Of a stretch of 64,000 bases of DNA, positions 46,193-54,714 are shown piece after piece (positions within the stretch are counted from its first letter, which is position 1; the number at the start of each line of letters is the position of its first letter). The notes beneath the pieces are model-generated. The model was not told where the DNA came from, made no database searches, and saw only the letters and a program-made list of their open reading frames with translations. The DNA is from Ralstonia sp. SET104 (GTDB lineage: Bacteria; Pseudomonadota; Gammaproteobacteria; Burkholderiales; Burkholderiaceae). The position numbers were made by a program, and so were the translations under genes. The stretch is from positions 62,001-126,000 of the forward strand of contig NZ_BHVX01000010.1 in the NCBI RefSeq assembly GCF_003851545.1. Reading direction: 5' to 3'.

Positions 46193-47428
46193 GTGATTGA
46201 AGCTCCCCTGATTCCTGCGGCTCAAGGGAGCCTGGATGCCAGCACCGACGTCGCAATCGTCGGGGCTGGCATTTTGGGCTTGGCGCATGCAGCGGCTGCC
46301 GTCAAACGCGGCCTGCGTGTGACGGTGTTCGAACGCAGTGATATTGCCGTTGGCGCGTCCATTCGCAATTTTGGGCAGATGCTGGTGACCGGCCAGCCAC
46401 CCGGCATCATGCTCGACCTCGCGCGCGAAAGCCGCGCCCTGTATCTCGAGTGGGCTGACAAGGCTGGCATCTTCGCGCGTGCCAACGGTGCGCTGCTGTT
46501 TGCCCGCAATGCAGCAGAAGAGGCCGTGCTGGATGAATTCATGTCCACGCGCGCAGCGGCCTTTGGCTACAACGTGCGTCTGCTGCGCAGCGCCGATCTG
46601 GCCGGTCTCTATGATGGCCGTTTCATGCGCCACCGCGCCGCGCTGCAGGGTTTTGATGATTTGCAACTCTATTCGCGTGAAGCCATTCCGGCGCTGGCTT
46701 CGTGGCTTGCCACGCAAGGCGTGCGCTTTCATTTCGGTACCCTGGTGCGCCACGTGGATGGCGGCCGGCTGGAGACAACCGCGGGCGTGTGCAACGCCCA
46801 GCGCGTGATCGTCTGCAGCGGCCACGATTATCAGACGCTGTGCGCAGATCAGCTTCGCGCGCTGCAACCGCAGGTCTGCCGCCTGCAGATGCTGCGTGTG
46901 ACCCCCGAAGACGGCTTCCGCCTGGAGCACGCGGTGCTGACGGGCCTCTCGTGCACGCATTACGGTGCATTTGCCGATCTGCCGACCGCCCAGGCGCTCG
47001 CTATGCAGATCGAGCATCAACGCCCCGAGCTGCAACGCCACGGCATACACCTGCTGGTGAGTCCCACGCCATACGGCGACTGGATCGTTGGCGATTCGCA
47101 CGACTACGGCCAGGACGCCCGCCCGTTCAATGCCGAGTCGGTTGACAACATCATGCTGGACCTGGCGCGTGACACCTTCGGCAGCAAGCTGCGCGTGGTA
47201 GAGCGCTGGCAGGGCGTGTACGGCGCCAAGTGCCACGTGCCCGGCAGCGGCGCGTTCTCGATCACCCGCGTTGACGACCGCACCACCGTCGCGCTGATGC
47301 ACAGCGGTATTGGCATGAGCGTGGGCCCGGCACTGGCACATCGGCATGTCGATGCGCTGGTCGACGGCACGGCGCTGCCGCAGTGGACGCCGCCTGCCAG
47401 CCTGCCAGCAACAACGGTTGCCGCCTGA
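46193..47428 (+). CDS. FAD-dependent oxidoreductase of the phosphonate locus (HpnW type)
   Basis: A 411-residue D-amino-acid/glycine-oxidase-like flavoprotein. The FAD-binding GxGxxG is seen as VAIVGAGILGLAHA (about 20-33), followed by VTVFERSD; the C-terminal half has MHSGIGMSVGPALA, typical of the DAO fold. This HpnW-like type is recurrent beside AEP genes. Family members are thought to oxidise AEP or N-methyl-AEP; I recall such work but cannot check it. Direct production of phosphonoacetaldehyde here would explain the missing transaminase. GTG 46193 follows the binding-protein stop immediately, with GGAGAAG upstream. Confidence 0.85.
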   Translation: MIEAPLIPAAQGSLDASTDVAIVGAGILGLAHAAAAVKRGLRVTVFERSDIAVGASIRNFGQMLVTGQPPGIMLDLARESRALYLEWADKAGIFARANGALLFARNAAEEAVLDEFMSTRAAAFGYNVRLLRSADLAGLYDGRFMRHRAALQGFDDLQLYSREAIPALASWLATQGVRFHFGTLVRHVDGGRLETTAGVCNAQRVIVCSGHDYQTLCADQLRALQPQVCRLQMLRVTPEDGFRLEHAVLTGLSCTHYGAFADLPTAQALAMQIEHQRPELQRHGIHLLVSPTPYGDWIVGDSHDYGQDARPFNAESVDNIMLDLARDTFGSKLRVVERWQGVYGAKCHVPGSGAFSITRVDDRTTVALMHSGIGMSVGPALAHRHVDALVDGTALPQWTPPASLPATTVAA

Positions 47429-47478
47429 CGTGGCTTCACTGCGCGGCTTTGCTGCGCAGCTTCACTCGGTACAAAACG

Positions 47479-47514
47479 AAAACGCCCGCAGGGTTTGCGC
47501 CGTGCGGGCGTTTT
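47479..47514. terminator. bidirectional terminator between the oxidase and HAD genes
   Basis: A perfect 12-bp stem AAAACGCCCGCA / TGCGGGCGTTTT with a 12-base loop, T-rich on both strands. It separates the convergent FAD-oxidase gene and the HAD gene. Confidence 0.85.
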
Positions 47515-47518
47515 GTAT

Positions 47519-48202
47519 TCAAGCAGCGAAGAGATCGATGATGGGCCAGCCGCGCGATTCGGCCACGGCGCGCAAGGTGGTGTCTGGGCTCACGGCCACG
47601 GGGTGCGAGACGGCTTCGAGCAGCGGCAGATCGTTGCGCGAATCGCTATAGAACACGGTGCGCGAGAAGTCCGCCATGCGCTGGCCGCGCTGCGCAAGCC
47701 ATTCCGTCACGCGCACGATTTTGCCGGCGCCAAACGTGGCGGTGCCCTGCAGCTTGCCCGTGAACGCGCCATCGCTGCGGCCGTTGATGGTTTCGCCTTC
47801 CAGCGCCAGCAGATGCGGCACATTGAAGGCCGCAGCAATTGGCTCGGTCAGATAGCGGTGCGTGGCGGTGACGATGCAGCAGAGATCGCCGTCGCGCAGG
47901 TGCGTGTCGACCAGTTGCCGTGCGCGCGGCAGCATGACGGGCGTGATGACTTCGCGCAGGAACGTGGCGCGCCATGCGTCGAGCCGCGTGCGCGGATGCT
48001 GGGCCAGCAGGCCGAGCGAGAAGCGCGCGTGGCGGCCGAAATCCAACGTGCCGTCGCGGTACTCGCGCATCCAGCGCTCGTTGGCCTGTTCAAAGGCACT
48101 TCGATCTACTGCGCCCTGGGCGACCAGGAAGCGGCCCCATTCGTATTCGCTGTCAATGGGCAGCAGGGTGTGGTCCAGGTCGAACAGGGCAAGCGATTGC
48201 AT
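47519..48202 (-). CDS. HAD-IB family phosphatase (SerB-like)
   Basis: A 227-residue haloacid-dehalogenase phosphatase. Motif I FDLDHTLLP (Asp8/Asp10), a Thr motif in CIVTATHRY, and motif III/IV FYSDSRNDLPLL are complete; a helical cap lies between. It resembles subfamily IB enzymes annotated as phosphoserine phosphatase-like. It follows the second LysR gene on the same strand after 45 bases, so it may be co-transcribed with it. Link to phosphonate metabolism is by position only. Confidence 0.88.
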   Translation of the reverse strand: MQSLALFDLDHTLLPIDSEYEWGRFLVAQGAVDRSAFEQANERWMREYRDGTLDFGRHARFSLGLLAQHPRTRLDAWRATFLREVITPVMLPRARQLVDTHLRDGDLCCIVTATHRYLTEPIAAAFNVPHLLALEGETINGRSDGAFTGKLQGTATFGAGKIVRVTEWLAQRGQRMADFSRTVFYSDSRNDLPLLEAVSHPVAVSPDTTLRAVAESRGWPIIDLFAA

Positions 48203-48247
48203 ACAGCAGACAGGCAGCGGCGGTTGAAAAACCGCGAGGTTATGTCC

Positions 48248-49183
48248 CTAGCGCGTCGCGGTTGTGTCCATTGCCATAACTTTGGCGATAAACGCATCAG
48301 CTTTTTTCTTGGGCCCCTGGGCAAGAGGCGAGTCAAGGCAGTCAAGGAATGCGCGCACGAGCCGGGCGTCCTTGCGCTCCTTCAGGAAGTACAGATATTC
48401 GTGGATGACCGGTGCATTGTCGGCAAACGGCAGCACCCGCACGTCGGGCCGGCGCGGTGCTTCACGCGCCGGAACGATGCTGCAGCCCAGCCCAAGGCTG
48501 ATTGCCTCGTAAATGGCTTCGCGGCTGCCGATGATGCTCGTGTTGGCGGGCTCCACCCCGGCCGCGGCAAAGGCGTCTTCGGTCACGCGGCGGGTGACGG
48601 AGCCGGGCTCGCGCATCAGCAACTGGCAGCCGGCAATGTCGCCCAGCGCAATGTTCGGGCGTCGTGCGAGCGGGTGGTCCAACGGCACCACCAGCACCAT
48701 CGTGTCTTCTGCCAGGGTAATGCGGTGCAGGCGTTCGTCATCCACGGCGTGCGACGAGACAGCCAGGTCGATACGCACTTCCGACAGCGCCTCGAGCATT
48801 TGCTGCGAGTTGCCGAATTCGATGGTGATCTCAATGGTCGGATGGCGCGCGCGAAACGCCGCCACACTGGGCAGGATGTAGTACGGGCCCGTGGCGCCCA
48901 CGCGCAGGTTGCCGGTGCGCAAATCGCCGGCATTGCGCAGCAGGAAATCGACGTCGCCTTCCTGCTGTGCGAGCCGCTCGACGATGGGCATGAGGCTCAC
49001 ACCCAGGTCAGACAAGTCCAGGCGGCTGCCGCGGCGGTGGAACAGCTCCACACCGTACATCTCTTCCAGTTGGCGGATGCGCCCGGTCACAGTGGGCTGC
49101 GACAGGCGCAAGCGTTTGGCGGCAGACGTGACGCTGCCCTGGCGTGCCACCTCAAAGAACGACATCAATAGATAGCCCAGCAT
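48248..49183 (-). CDS. LysR-family regulator, paralogue of the one at 40307
   Basis: A 311-residue LysR protein: winged helix at 1-60 (QGSVTSAAKRLRLSQPTVTGRIRQLEEMYGVELFHRRGSRL), then LRVGATGPYYILPSVAAFRARHPTIEITIEFGNSQQMLEAL. The same blocks occur in the regulator at 40307-41200, so the two derive from a duplication and probably bind related phosphonate ligands. ATG 49183 has AGGGAAA upstream; a longer frame to 49225 lacks a ribosome site. It lies at the far edge of the locus and reads away from the orphan atpC. Confidence 0.9.
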   Translation of the reverse strand: MLGYLLMSFFEVARQGSVTSAAKRLRLSQPTVTGRIRQLEEMYGVELFHRRGSRLDLSDLGVSLMPIVERLAQQEGDVDFLLRNAGDLRTGNLRVGATGPYYILPSVAAFRARHPTIEITIEFGNSQQMLEALSEVRIDLAVSSHAVDDERLHRITLAEDTMVLVVPLDHPLARRPNIALGDIAGCQLLMREPGSVTRRVTEDAFAAAGVEPANTSIIGSREAIYEAISLGLGCSIVPAREAPRRPDVRVLPFADNAPVIHEYLYFLKERKDARLVRAFLDCLDSPLAQGPKKKADAFIAKVMAMDTTATR

Positions 49184-49413
49184 GCTTGTGTTTCCCTGAT
49201 ATGTCTGTCTGGAGGTCGGGCGCACAGTTTAGGCAGCGTTTGTGACGGCTCACACCGTGAAACCTTACGGTCAGCCACGGCCGCCTGCGCGCCCGGGGCA
49301 ATTGCCATGCGCATGTCAACACGGCGTGCGCTCAATAGAAGCGCTTTTCGAGCAGGGCGCCGGGCGCACATCGTGCTACCTTGTGAACCTGTGCGCGAAA
49401 CAGAGGAGACACC

Positions 49414-49833
49414 ATGCCGGTGCTGAAGGTCGATGTCGTCACGGCAGAAGAGCGCCTGTACGAAGGCAACGCCAAGTTTGTGGTCATCCCTGGCACCGAG
49501 GGTGAACTCGGCATCCTGCCCGGCCATGAACGTCTGCTCACGCGCATGCGCCCCGGCACCGTGCGCGTCACGCAAGAGAACGGCGAAGAGGTGATCCTTT
49601 TTGTGGCCGGCGGCTTTGTCGACGTGCAACCTGAACAGGTGATAGTGCTGGCCGACACCGCCGTCCGGGCGCACGACCTGGACGAGGCCAAGGCACAGCA
49701 GGCGCGCAAGGCCGCAGAAGAGCACTTGCAGAACAGCAACAGCAAATTCGATTACGCTCGCGCGCAGTCCGAGCTGGCCGAAGCCGTTGCGCAACTGGCC
49801 GCCATCGAGCGTTTGCGCAAGCGCCGGCGCTGA
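49414..49833 (+). CDS. atpC: orphan F1F0 ATP synthase epsilon subunit
   Basis: A 139-residue AtpC: N-terminal beta-sandwich (about 1-85: [45 protein letters not shown]) and a C-terminal helical hairpin ([24 protein letters not shown]). It is complete and has a strong GAGGAGAC site. No other atp gene is near, so this is a stand-alone copy; the family role is regulating F1 catalysis. It may replace the standard subunit under some condition or be a relic. The 49184-49413 gap before it shows no gene. Confidence 0.9.
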   Translation: MPVLKVDVVTAEERLYEGNAKFVVIPGTEGELGILPGHERLLTRMRPGTVRVTQENGEEVILFVAGGFVDVQPEQVIVLADTAVRAHDLDEAKAQQARKAAEEHLQNSNSKFDYARAQSELAEAVAQLAAIERLRKRRR

Positions 49834-49874
49834 GTCCGCGCATTACCACCGTGTCAGGGCATATCGCCCCGCCC

Positions 49875-49910
49875 ACGGAGGGGTAAAGAATCGCGCTGGG
49901 CCTCCGTTTT
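49875..49910 (+). terminator. probable terminator of atpC
   Basis: ACGGAGG (49875-49881) pairs with CCTCCGT (49901-49907), followed by TTTT. Loop of 19 bases; moderate strength. Confidence 0.5.
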
Positions 49911-49977
49911 AGAGCAGAACCATCGAATTCCCGTGGAACGTCCTTCAGAGACGTGATTGCTTCTGCTTGACTTGCTG

Positions 49978-52089
49978 ATGTCGCCCTTCGTTGTGATTGC
50001 CCGTGCGCTTGTGCTTGGCTGCCGAAAGCAGTTGCTGGCCAAGTTTTCAATTGCGCTGCTGCTGCCACCGTCGCGGCAGAATTTTGCGCGAAAGCGGCAA
50101 GCGCAAATGTTTGCGATGCTCGGTGCGTTGCTTTGCACAACGGCGCGCGCGCAGAGCGCACCGGCAGACCTGACCGAGTTGCCCATCGAGCAGCTCATGC
50201 AAGTGCAGGTGGTGGTGACGGGCGTATCCAAGTATGCGCAAACGGCCAGTGAGGCACCCGCCAACGTTTCGGTCATCACGGCGGCTGATATCAAGGCCTA
50301 CGGCTGGCGCACGCTGGCCGACATCCTGCGCAGCCTGCCGGGGCTCTACACAAGCTACGACCGCAACTACACCACGCTCGGCGCGCGTGGTTTCCTGCGC
50401 ACCGGCGACTACGACACCCGCCTGCTCCTGCTGATCGACGGCTACCGCACCAACGACCCGATCTTTGACCAGGCATCGGTGGGCACCGAATCGATGCTCA
50501 ACGTCGACCTGATCGAGCGCGTGGAATACGTGCCGGGCGCGGGTTCTGCAGCGTACGGGTCGAACGCGTTGTTTGGCGTGATTAACGTCATCACCAAGCG
50601 CGGGCGCGATATCGGCGGCGTGCAGGTGAGCGGATCCACCGGCAGCTCCAATGCGCCAAACACCCGTGAAGGCCGAGTCACCTGGGGCAAGCGCGCGGAG
50701 AACGGCGCGGAATGGCTGCTCTCGGCCAGCGTCGACGATTCGCCGGGCCGCGATCTGTACTTCGCCGCGTTCGACAAGCCCGGCGTGAGCGATGGCGTTG
50801 CGCGCGGCATGGATTTCGACCGCGCCAAGCGGCTGTTTGCCAAGGGCAGCTTTGGCGAGTTCGGGCTGACCTTCGGCTACGTCGATCGCACGAAGGGTGT
50901 GCCGACAGCGCCATACGCCCAGAGTTTCAACGACCCGCGCTCGCGCACCGTCGACACGCGTCAAATGTTCAACGGCACCTGGCAACACGTGGTGGACGAC
51001 ATGACCGACGTGTCGGCGCGGGTGTACTGGGGCCGCTATGTCTCGCTGGGGGATTACACCTACAACCCGCCTCCCGCCGGCATCAACCGCGACGTGTTCG
51101 ACACCGCGTGGTATGGCACCGAAGCCAAGCTCGTAACGCGCCGCATTGAACGGCACACGCTGGTCGTCGGGGCAGAGCTGCAGCGCGACTACCGCGACGC
51201 AATGCGCAATTTCGATACGGTGCCTTACGCCAGCTACCTAGACGATCACCGCAGCAACAATCGCGTGGGCGTGTACGTGCAGGATCAATTTGTGCTCCAT
51301 CCGAGTTGGGTGCTGGACACGGGCCTGCGCTACGACCACACGAGCTTCGCACCGGGCATCTTGAGCCCGCGCGTGGGCCTGATCTGGCATGCCGCCCCCA
51401 CGACCACCGTCAAGGCGATCTATGGCATGGCCTATCGCGCGCCCAACGATTACGAACTGAACTACCAGACCAGCGCGCCTGGCGGCCAGCAGGTGAACAC
51501 AGGGCTGTCTGCCGAGCGCATCCGCACGTATGAAACGGTGGTCGAGCAGCAAGTGGCCGTGGGCGGTAAGGCAACGTTGTCGGTGTTTCAGAATTACATT
51601 ACCAACCTGATCAGCCAGAGCGCAGACCCGAACACCGGGCTGCTCTATTTCAGCAACGTGGCGCGGGTGCGCACGCGCGGCGCAGAACTCGGCTACGAGC
51701 AGAACTGGCCGGGCGGCACGCGGCTGCGCACGAGCTACAGCTTCCAGCACTCTGAAGATATCGATACGGGCCAGACACTGAGCAACTCGCCGCGTCACAT
51801 GCTCAAGATCAACGCCACGGCACCGCTGTGGCGCGATGACTGGCGCGCGGGCGTCGAGGCACAGTACATCAGCAACCGGCTCACGGCATCGGGCGCGGTC
51901 GGCGGCTACTGGATCGCCAACCTGACGTTGCTGGCGACGCGGTTGGCGCCCAATCTGGAGATGTCGGCAAGCCTCTACAACGTGTTCGATCGGCGCTATG
52001 CCGATCCGGTCGGGCCGGAACAAGCGCAGCCCTCCATCCAGCAGGATGGCCGTGCCTGCCGCCTGAAATTCACCTACACCTTCCGATGA
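49978..52089 (+). CDS. TonB-dependent outer-membrane receptor
   Basis: About 703 residues; a plug domain (EAPANVSVITAADIKAYGWRTLADILRSLPGLY) and a 22-strand barrel ending FTYTF-R. YVPGAGSAAYGSNALFGVINVITKRG is the conserved plug end. The start is unclear: ATG 49978 or the better signal-peptide-like ATG 50107 (MFAMLGALLCTTARAQ), with TTG 49957 also open. The downstream yfiR-like gene overlaps its end by four bases and the GGDEF/EAL gene follows, so the receptor likely belongs to a c-di-GMP signalling operon. The ligand is unknown; no riboswitch was recognised upstream. Confidence 0.88.
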   Translation: MSPFVVIARALVLGCRKQLLAKFSIALLLPPSRQNFARKRQAQMFAMLGALLCTTARAQSAPADLTELPIEQLMQVQVVVTGVSKYAQTASEAPANVSVITAADIKAYGWRTLADILRSLPGLYTSYDRNYTTLGARGFLRTGDYDTRLLLLIDGYRTNDPIFDQASVGTESMLNVDLIERVEYVPGAGSAAYGSNALFGVINVITKRGRDIGGVQVSGSTGSSNAPNTREGRVTWGKRAENGAEWLLSASVDDSPGRDLYFAAFDKPGVSDGVARGMDFDRAKRLFAKGSFGEFGLTFGYVDRTKGVPTAPYAQSFNDPRSRTVDTRQMFNGTWQHVVDDMTDVSARVYWGRYVSLGDYTYNPPPAGINRDVFDTAWYGTEAKLVTRRIERHTLVVGAELQRDYRDAMRNFDTVPYASYLDDHRSNNRVGVYVQDQFVLHPSWVLDTGLRYDHTSFAPGILSPRVGLIWHAAPTTTVKAIYGMAYRAPNDYELNYQTSAPGGQQVNTGLSAERIRTYETVVEQQVAVGGKATLSVFQNYITNLISQSADPNTGLLYFSNVARVRTRGAELGYEQNWPGGTRLRTSYSFQHSEDIDTGQTLSNSPRHMLKINATAPLWRDDWRAGVEAQYISNRLTASGAVGGYWIANLTLLATRLAPNLEMSASLYNVFDRRYADPVGPEQAQPSIQQDGRACRLKFTYTFR

Positions 52090-52667
52090 GCACCCCGCAC
52101 GGCACCGCCCGACGCGCCCGATGGTCACGCCCGCGCAGGCTGTGCGCGGCGCTGGGCGTTGCGCTGGCGGGCGCGGCATGCATGGGCACGGTGGGCGTCG
52201 TGCACGCCCAGATGCAGGCCAGCGAGGCGCAGGTCAAGGCGGCGTTCATCTACAACTTTGCGCTCTTCACCGACTGGCCGGCCGACGCCATGCAGGTCGA
52301 CGCCCCGATCGTGGTGTGTGTAACCGCCCAGCATCCGTTGCAGGCGGCATTGGAAAAACTGACAGGAAAACCCGTGCGCGGACACCGCCTGGAGATCAGA
52401 AAGATCAACGACGGCGCCGTCGCAGGCTGTCATGTCCTGGTGTTCGATGCCCGCACCGCGAACGGTGTGCGCGTTGATCCTGCCATGCCCGTGCTGACGG
52501 TGTCCGACAGCCCAGGCAGCGGGCGCGCTGCGGGCAGCCTGGAACCGATGATCGCGTTGACGCTGCATGATGACCGCGTGGTCTTCGACATCGACGCTGT
52601 GGCCGCGCGGCAAGCCCGTCTGCGGCTGAGTTCGCAATTGCTGCGCTTGGCAAGGACCGTGCAATGA
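52086..52667 (+). CDS. YfiR-family periplasmic regulator (DUF4154)
   Basis: A 193-residue periplasmic protein: signal peptide to about residue 41 (VVHAQ), then the YfiR fold beginning ASEAQVKAAFIYNFALFTDWP, the family signature, and ending RQARLRLSSQLLRLAR. In Pseudomonas, YfiR binds and represses the diguanylate cyclase YfiN. Here it overlaps both the TonB receptor and the GGDEF/EAL gene by four bases. It therefore most likely holds the cyclase off until the receptor or a redox cue releases it; a Cys pair (near 79 and 117) could respond to redox as in YfiR. Confidence 0.88.
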   Translation: MSTPHGTARRARWSRPRRLCAALGVALAGAACMGTVGVVHAQMQASEAQVKAAFIYNFALFTDWPADAMQVDAPIVVCVTAQHPLQAALEKLTGKPVRGHRLEIRKINDGAVAGCHVLVFDARTANGVRVDPAMPVLTVSDSPGSGRAAGSLEPMIALTLHDDRVVFDIDAVAARQARLRLSSQLLRLARTVQ

Positions 52668-54676
52668 GCCAGTCCCTCATGACCCAACGGCCCCGACTGG
52701 GGCAGTCCATGGTGCGGGCCAATATGGCCGGTGCCGGTGCCGCGCTGGCCATTGCCGGCTTCCTGCTCATCGTGTTCCAGTTCATCGCGCTGCATGCGGC
52801 GCTGGTGCGCGACGTGCATGTGCAGGCGCGTATTGTTGGTGCCAACAGCGTGGCCGCGCTGCTGTTCAATGACCGCCGCGCGGCGGAAGAAACGTTGGGC
52901 GCGCTGGAGGCATCACCGTCGCTGCGGGCGGCCGGCATTTTCAGTGCGCTGCGCAAGCCGCTGGCGCTGTATCAGCATGGCGACGCCGCGCCCGTGCGCG
53001 CGCCCGATGCCGCCATGCTGCGCGAGTCCGATGTCTCCGCGCTGACCACGCTGGAGGTGGTGGAGCCGGTGGAGTCGGAGCGGCGCGTGATCGGCTACGT
53101 GGTGGTGCGCTCAAGCCTGACCGAGCTGTACAGGCAACTGCTTGGCTATGCCGTGCTGACGGTGTCGGTGGGCATTGGCGCGATGGGGCTCGCGTATCTG
53201 GTGATCGCCCGCATGCGCCGGGCGGTGCTGCAGGCAGAGGCTCACCTGGACTACCTCGCCCACATCGATTCGGTCACGGAACTGCCGAACCGGCACGCCT
53301 TCAACGAACGCCTGCAGGTGTCGCTCAAGCGCGCGGGCCAAGTGGGCGCGGTGGGGCTGCTTTTGCTGGATCTGGACAACTTCAAGGTCGTCAATGACAC
53401 GCTGGGCCACAACAATGGCGACCGCCTGCTGCGTCAGGTGGCGCGGCGCTTGAACGACGTGATCGACCAGGCCAACCTGCGTGCCGTGCTGTGCCGCATC
53501 GGCGGCGACGAGTTTGCCGTGATTGCCGAGCTGTCGGGCCGTGCGCAGATTGCCGAGGCGGAAGCCGCCACGCTGGCCGACGGGCTGGCCAAGCGCATTC
53601 TTGCCGCGCTGGCCGCGCCGTTTGCACTCGACCTGCACCAGATTTACGTGACGGCCAGCGTGGGTGTCAGCTTGTATCCGCATGACGCGCGCGACGTGCA
53701 GGCGCTCACGCGCAATGCGGATACGGCGATGTATCACGCCAAGAACCACGGCAAGAATGCTGCCGCCAGCTTCACGTCGGATATGGACCAGCAGGCGCGC
53801 CGCCGCCTGCGTGTGGAAGCCGACCTGCGTCGCGCGCTCGACCGCGAAGAACTGCTGCTTGCCTATCAGCCGCAAGTGCGCCTGCGCACTGAAGACGCAC
53901 ACGATGCGGCGATCTCCAAAGCGAACGTCTACGGCGTGGAAGCGCTGGTGCGCTGGCGCCATCCGGAGATCGGGGTGATCGGCCCCGGCGAGTTCATCGC
54001 CGTGGCCGAAGAAACCGGGTTGATCGTGCCGCTCGGCCTGTGGGTGCTGCGTACCGCGTGCGAACAGGCCGTGCGCTGGATGCGCGAAGACGGCATCACG
54101 CTGCGTGTGGCCGTCAATCTGTCTGCCCGGCAAACGCGTGATCCGGCGCTGATGGAAAACGTCATGGACGTGTTGCGCGAAACCGGCATGCCCGCGCATC
54201 TGCTCGAACTCGAAATTACCGAGAGCGTGCTGATGGAAGACATCGAAGACAACATCGCGCTGCTCCAATCGCTGCACGCGGCGGGCATCAGCCTGTCGAT
54301 TGACGATTTCGGCACGGGGTATTCGTCGCTGGCGTATCTGCAGCGCTTCCCGATCCAGAAGCTCAAGATCGACCGCAGCTTCGTGCAGCGCATGCCTGGC
54401 GACGGCGAAGCGATTGCCGGTGCGATCATCGCCATGGCGCACAGCCTGCGCATGCAGGTGGTGGCCGAAGGCGTGGAAGACCCCGAGCAACTCGCGCTGC
54501 TGCGCGACGCCGGCTGCGACCTGGGGCAGGGCTACCTTTTCTCGCGCCCGCAGCAGGCCGAGGCACTGATGGCATGGCTTAACCGCCTGGATGGCGATGC
54601 CGAGGGTGAGCCGCCCGAAGCTGCCGGCGCAGAGTGGGTGGAAGCCGGGACGTTGCCGTCGTCGCTGGGCGGATAG
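52664..54676 (+). CDS. membrane GGDEF-EAL protein with CHASE8-like sensor (YfiN type)
   Basis: A 670-residue bifunctional-type c-di-GMP protein. Membrane segments at about 24-46 and 160-183 enclose a periplasmic CHASE8-like domain (VRDVHVQARIVGANSVAALLFNDRRAAEETL). GGDEF follows with intact IGGDEFAV (near 285), then EAL with VEALVRW (near 425), NLSARQ, ITESVLMED and DDFGTGYSSLAYL, so both activities look possible. It differs from P. aeruginosa YfiN by the added EAL domain. Its stop-start overlap with the yfiR-like gene supports a repressor-cyclase pair. Confidence 0.92.
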   Translation: MSQSLMTQRPRLGQSMVRANMAGAGAALAIAGFLLIVFQFIALHAALVRDVHVQARIVGANSVAALLFNDRRAAEETLGALEASPSLRAAGIFSALRKPLALYQHGDAAPVRAPDAAMLRESDVSALTTLEVVEPVESERRVIGYVVVRSSLTELYRQLLGYAVLTVSVGIGAMGLAYLVIARMRRAVLQAEAHLDYLAHIDSVTELPNRHAFNERLQVSLKRAGQVGAVGLLLLDLDNFKVVNDTLGHNNGDRLLRQVARRLNDVIDQANLRAVLCRIGGDEFAVIAELSGRAQIAEAEAATLADGLAKRILAALAAPFALDLHQIYVTASVGVSLYPHDARDVQALTRNADTAMYHAKNHGKNAAASFTSDMDQQARRRLRVEADLRRALDREELLLAYQPQVRLRTEDAHDAAISKANVYGVEALVRWRHPEIGVIGPGEFIAVAEETGLIVPLGLWVLRTACEQAVRWMREDGITLRVAVNLSARQTRDPALMENVMDVLRETGMPAHLLELEITESVLMEDIEDNIALLQSLHAAGISLSIDDFGTGYSSLAYLQRFPIQKLKIDRSFVQRMPGDGEAIAGAIIAMAHSLRMQVVAEGVEDPEQLALLRDAGCDLGQGYLFSRPQQAEALMAWLNRLDGDAEGEPPEAAGAEWVEAGTLPSSLGG

Positions 54677-54714
54677 AACTCGGGCGCTTGGGGGGCAGGC
54701 GGGTTCAGGCCACC

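Noticed and set aside
45155-47347. 730-codon frame antisense to the binding protein and FAD oxidase genes
   Set aside because: Spans two well-supported genes on the other strand; composition not protein-like.
47495-49171. 558-codon frame on the plus strand over the HAD and LysR genes
   Set aside because: Both minus-strand genes have complete family motifs; this frame has none.
49900-49977. Riboswitch (for example cobalamin) before the TonB receptor gene
   Set aside because: No B12-box-like conserved stretch; the leader is too short after the atpC terminator.
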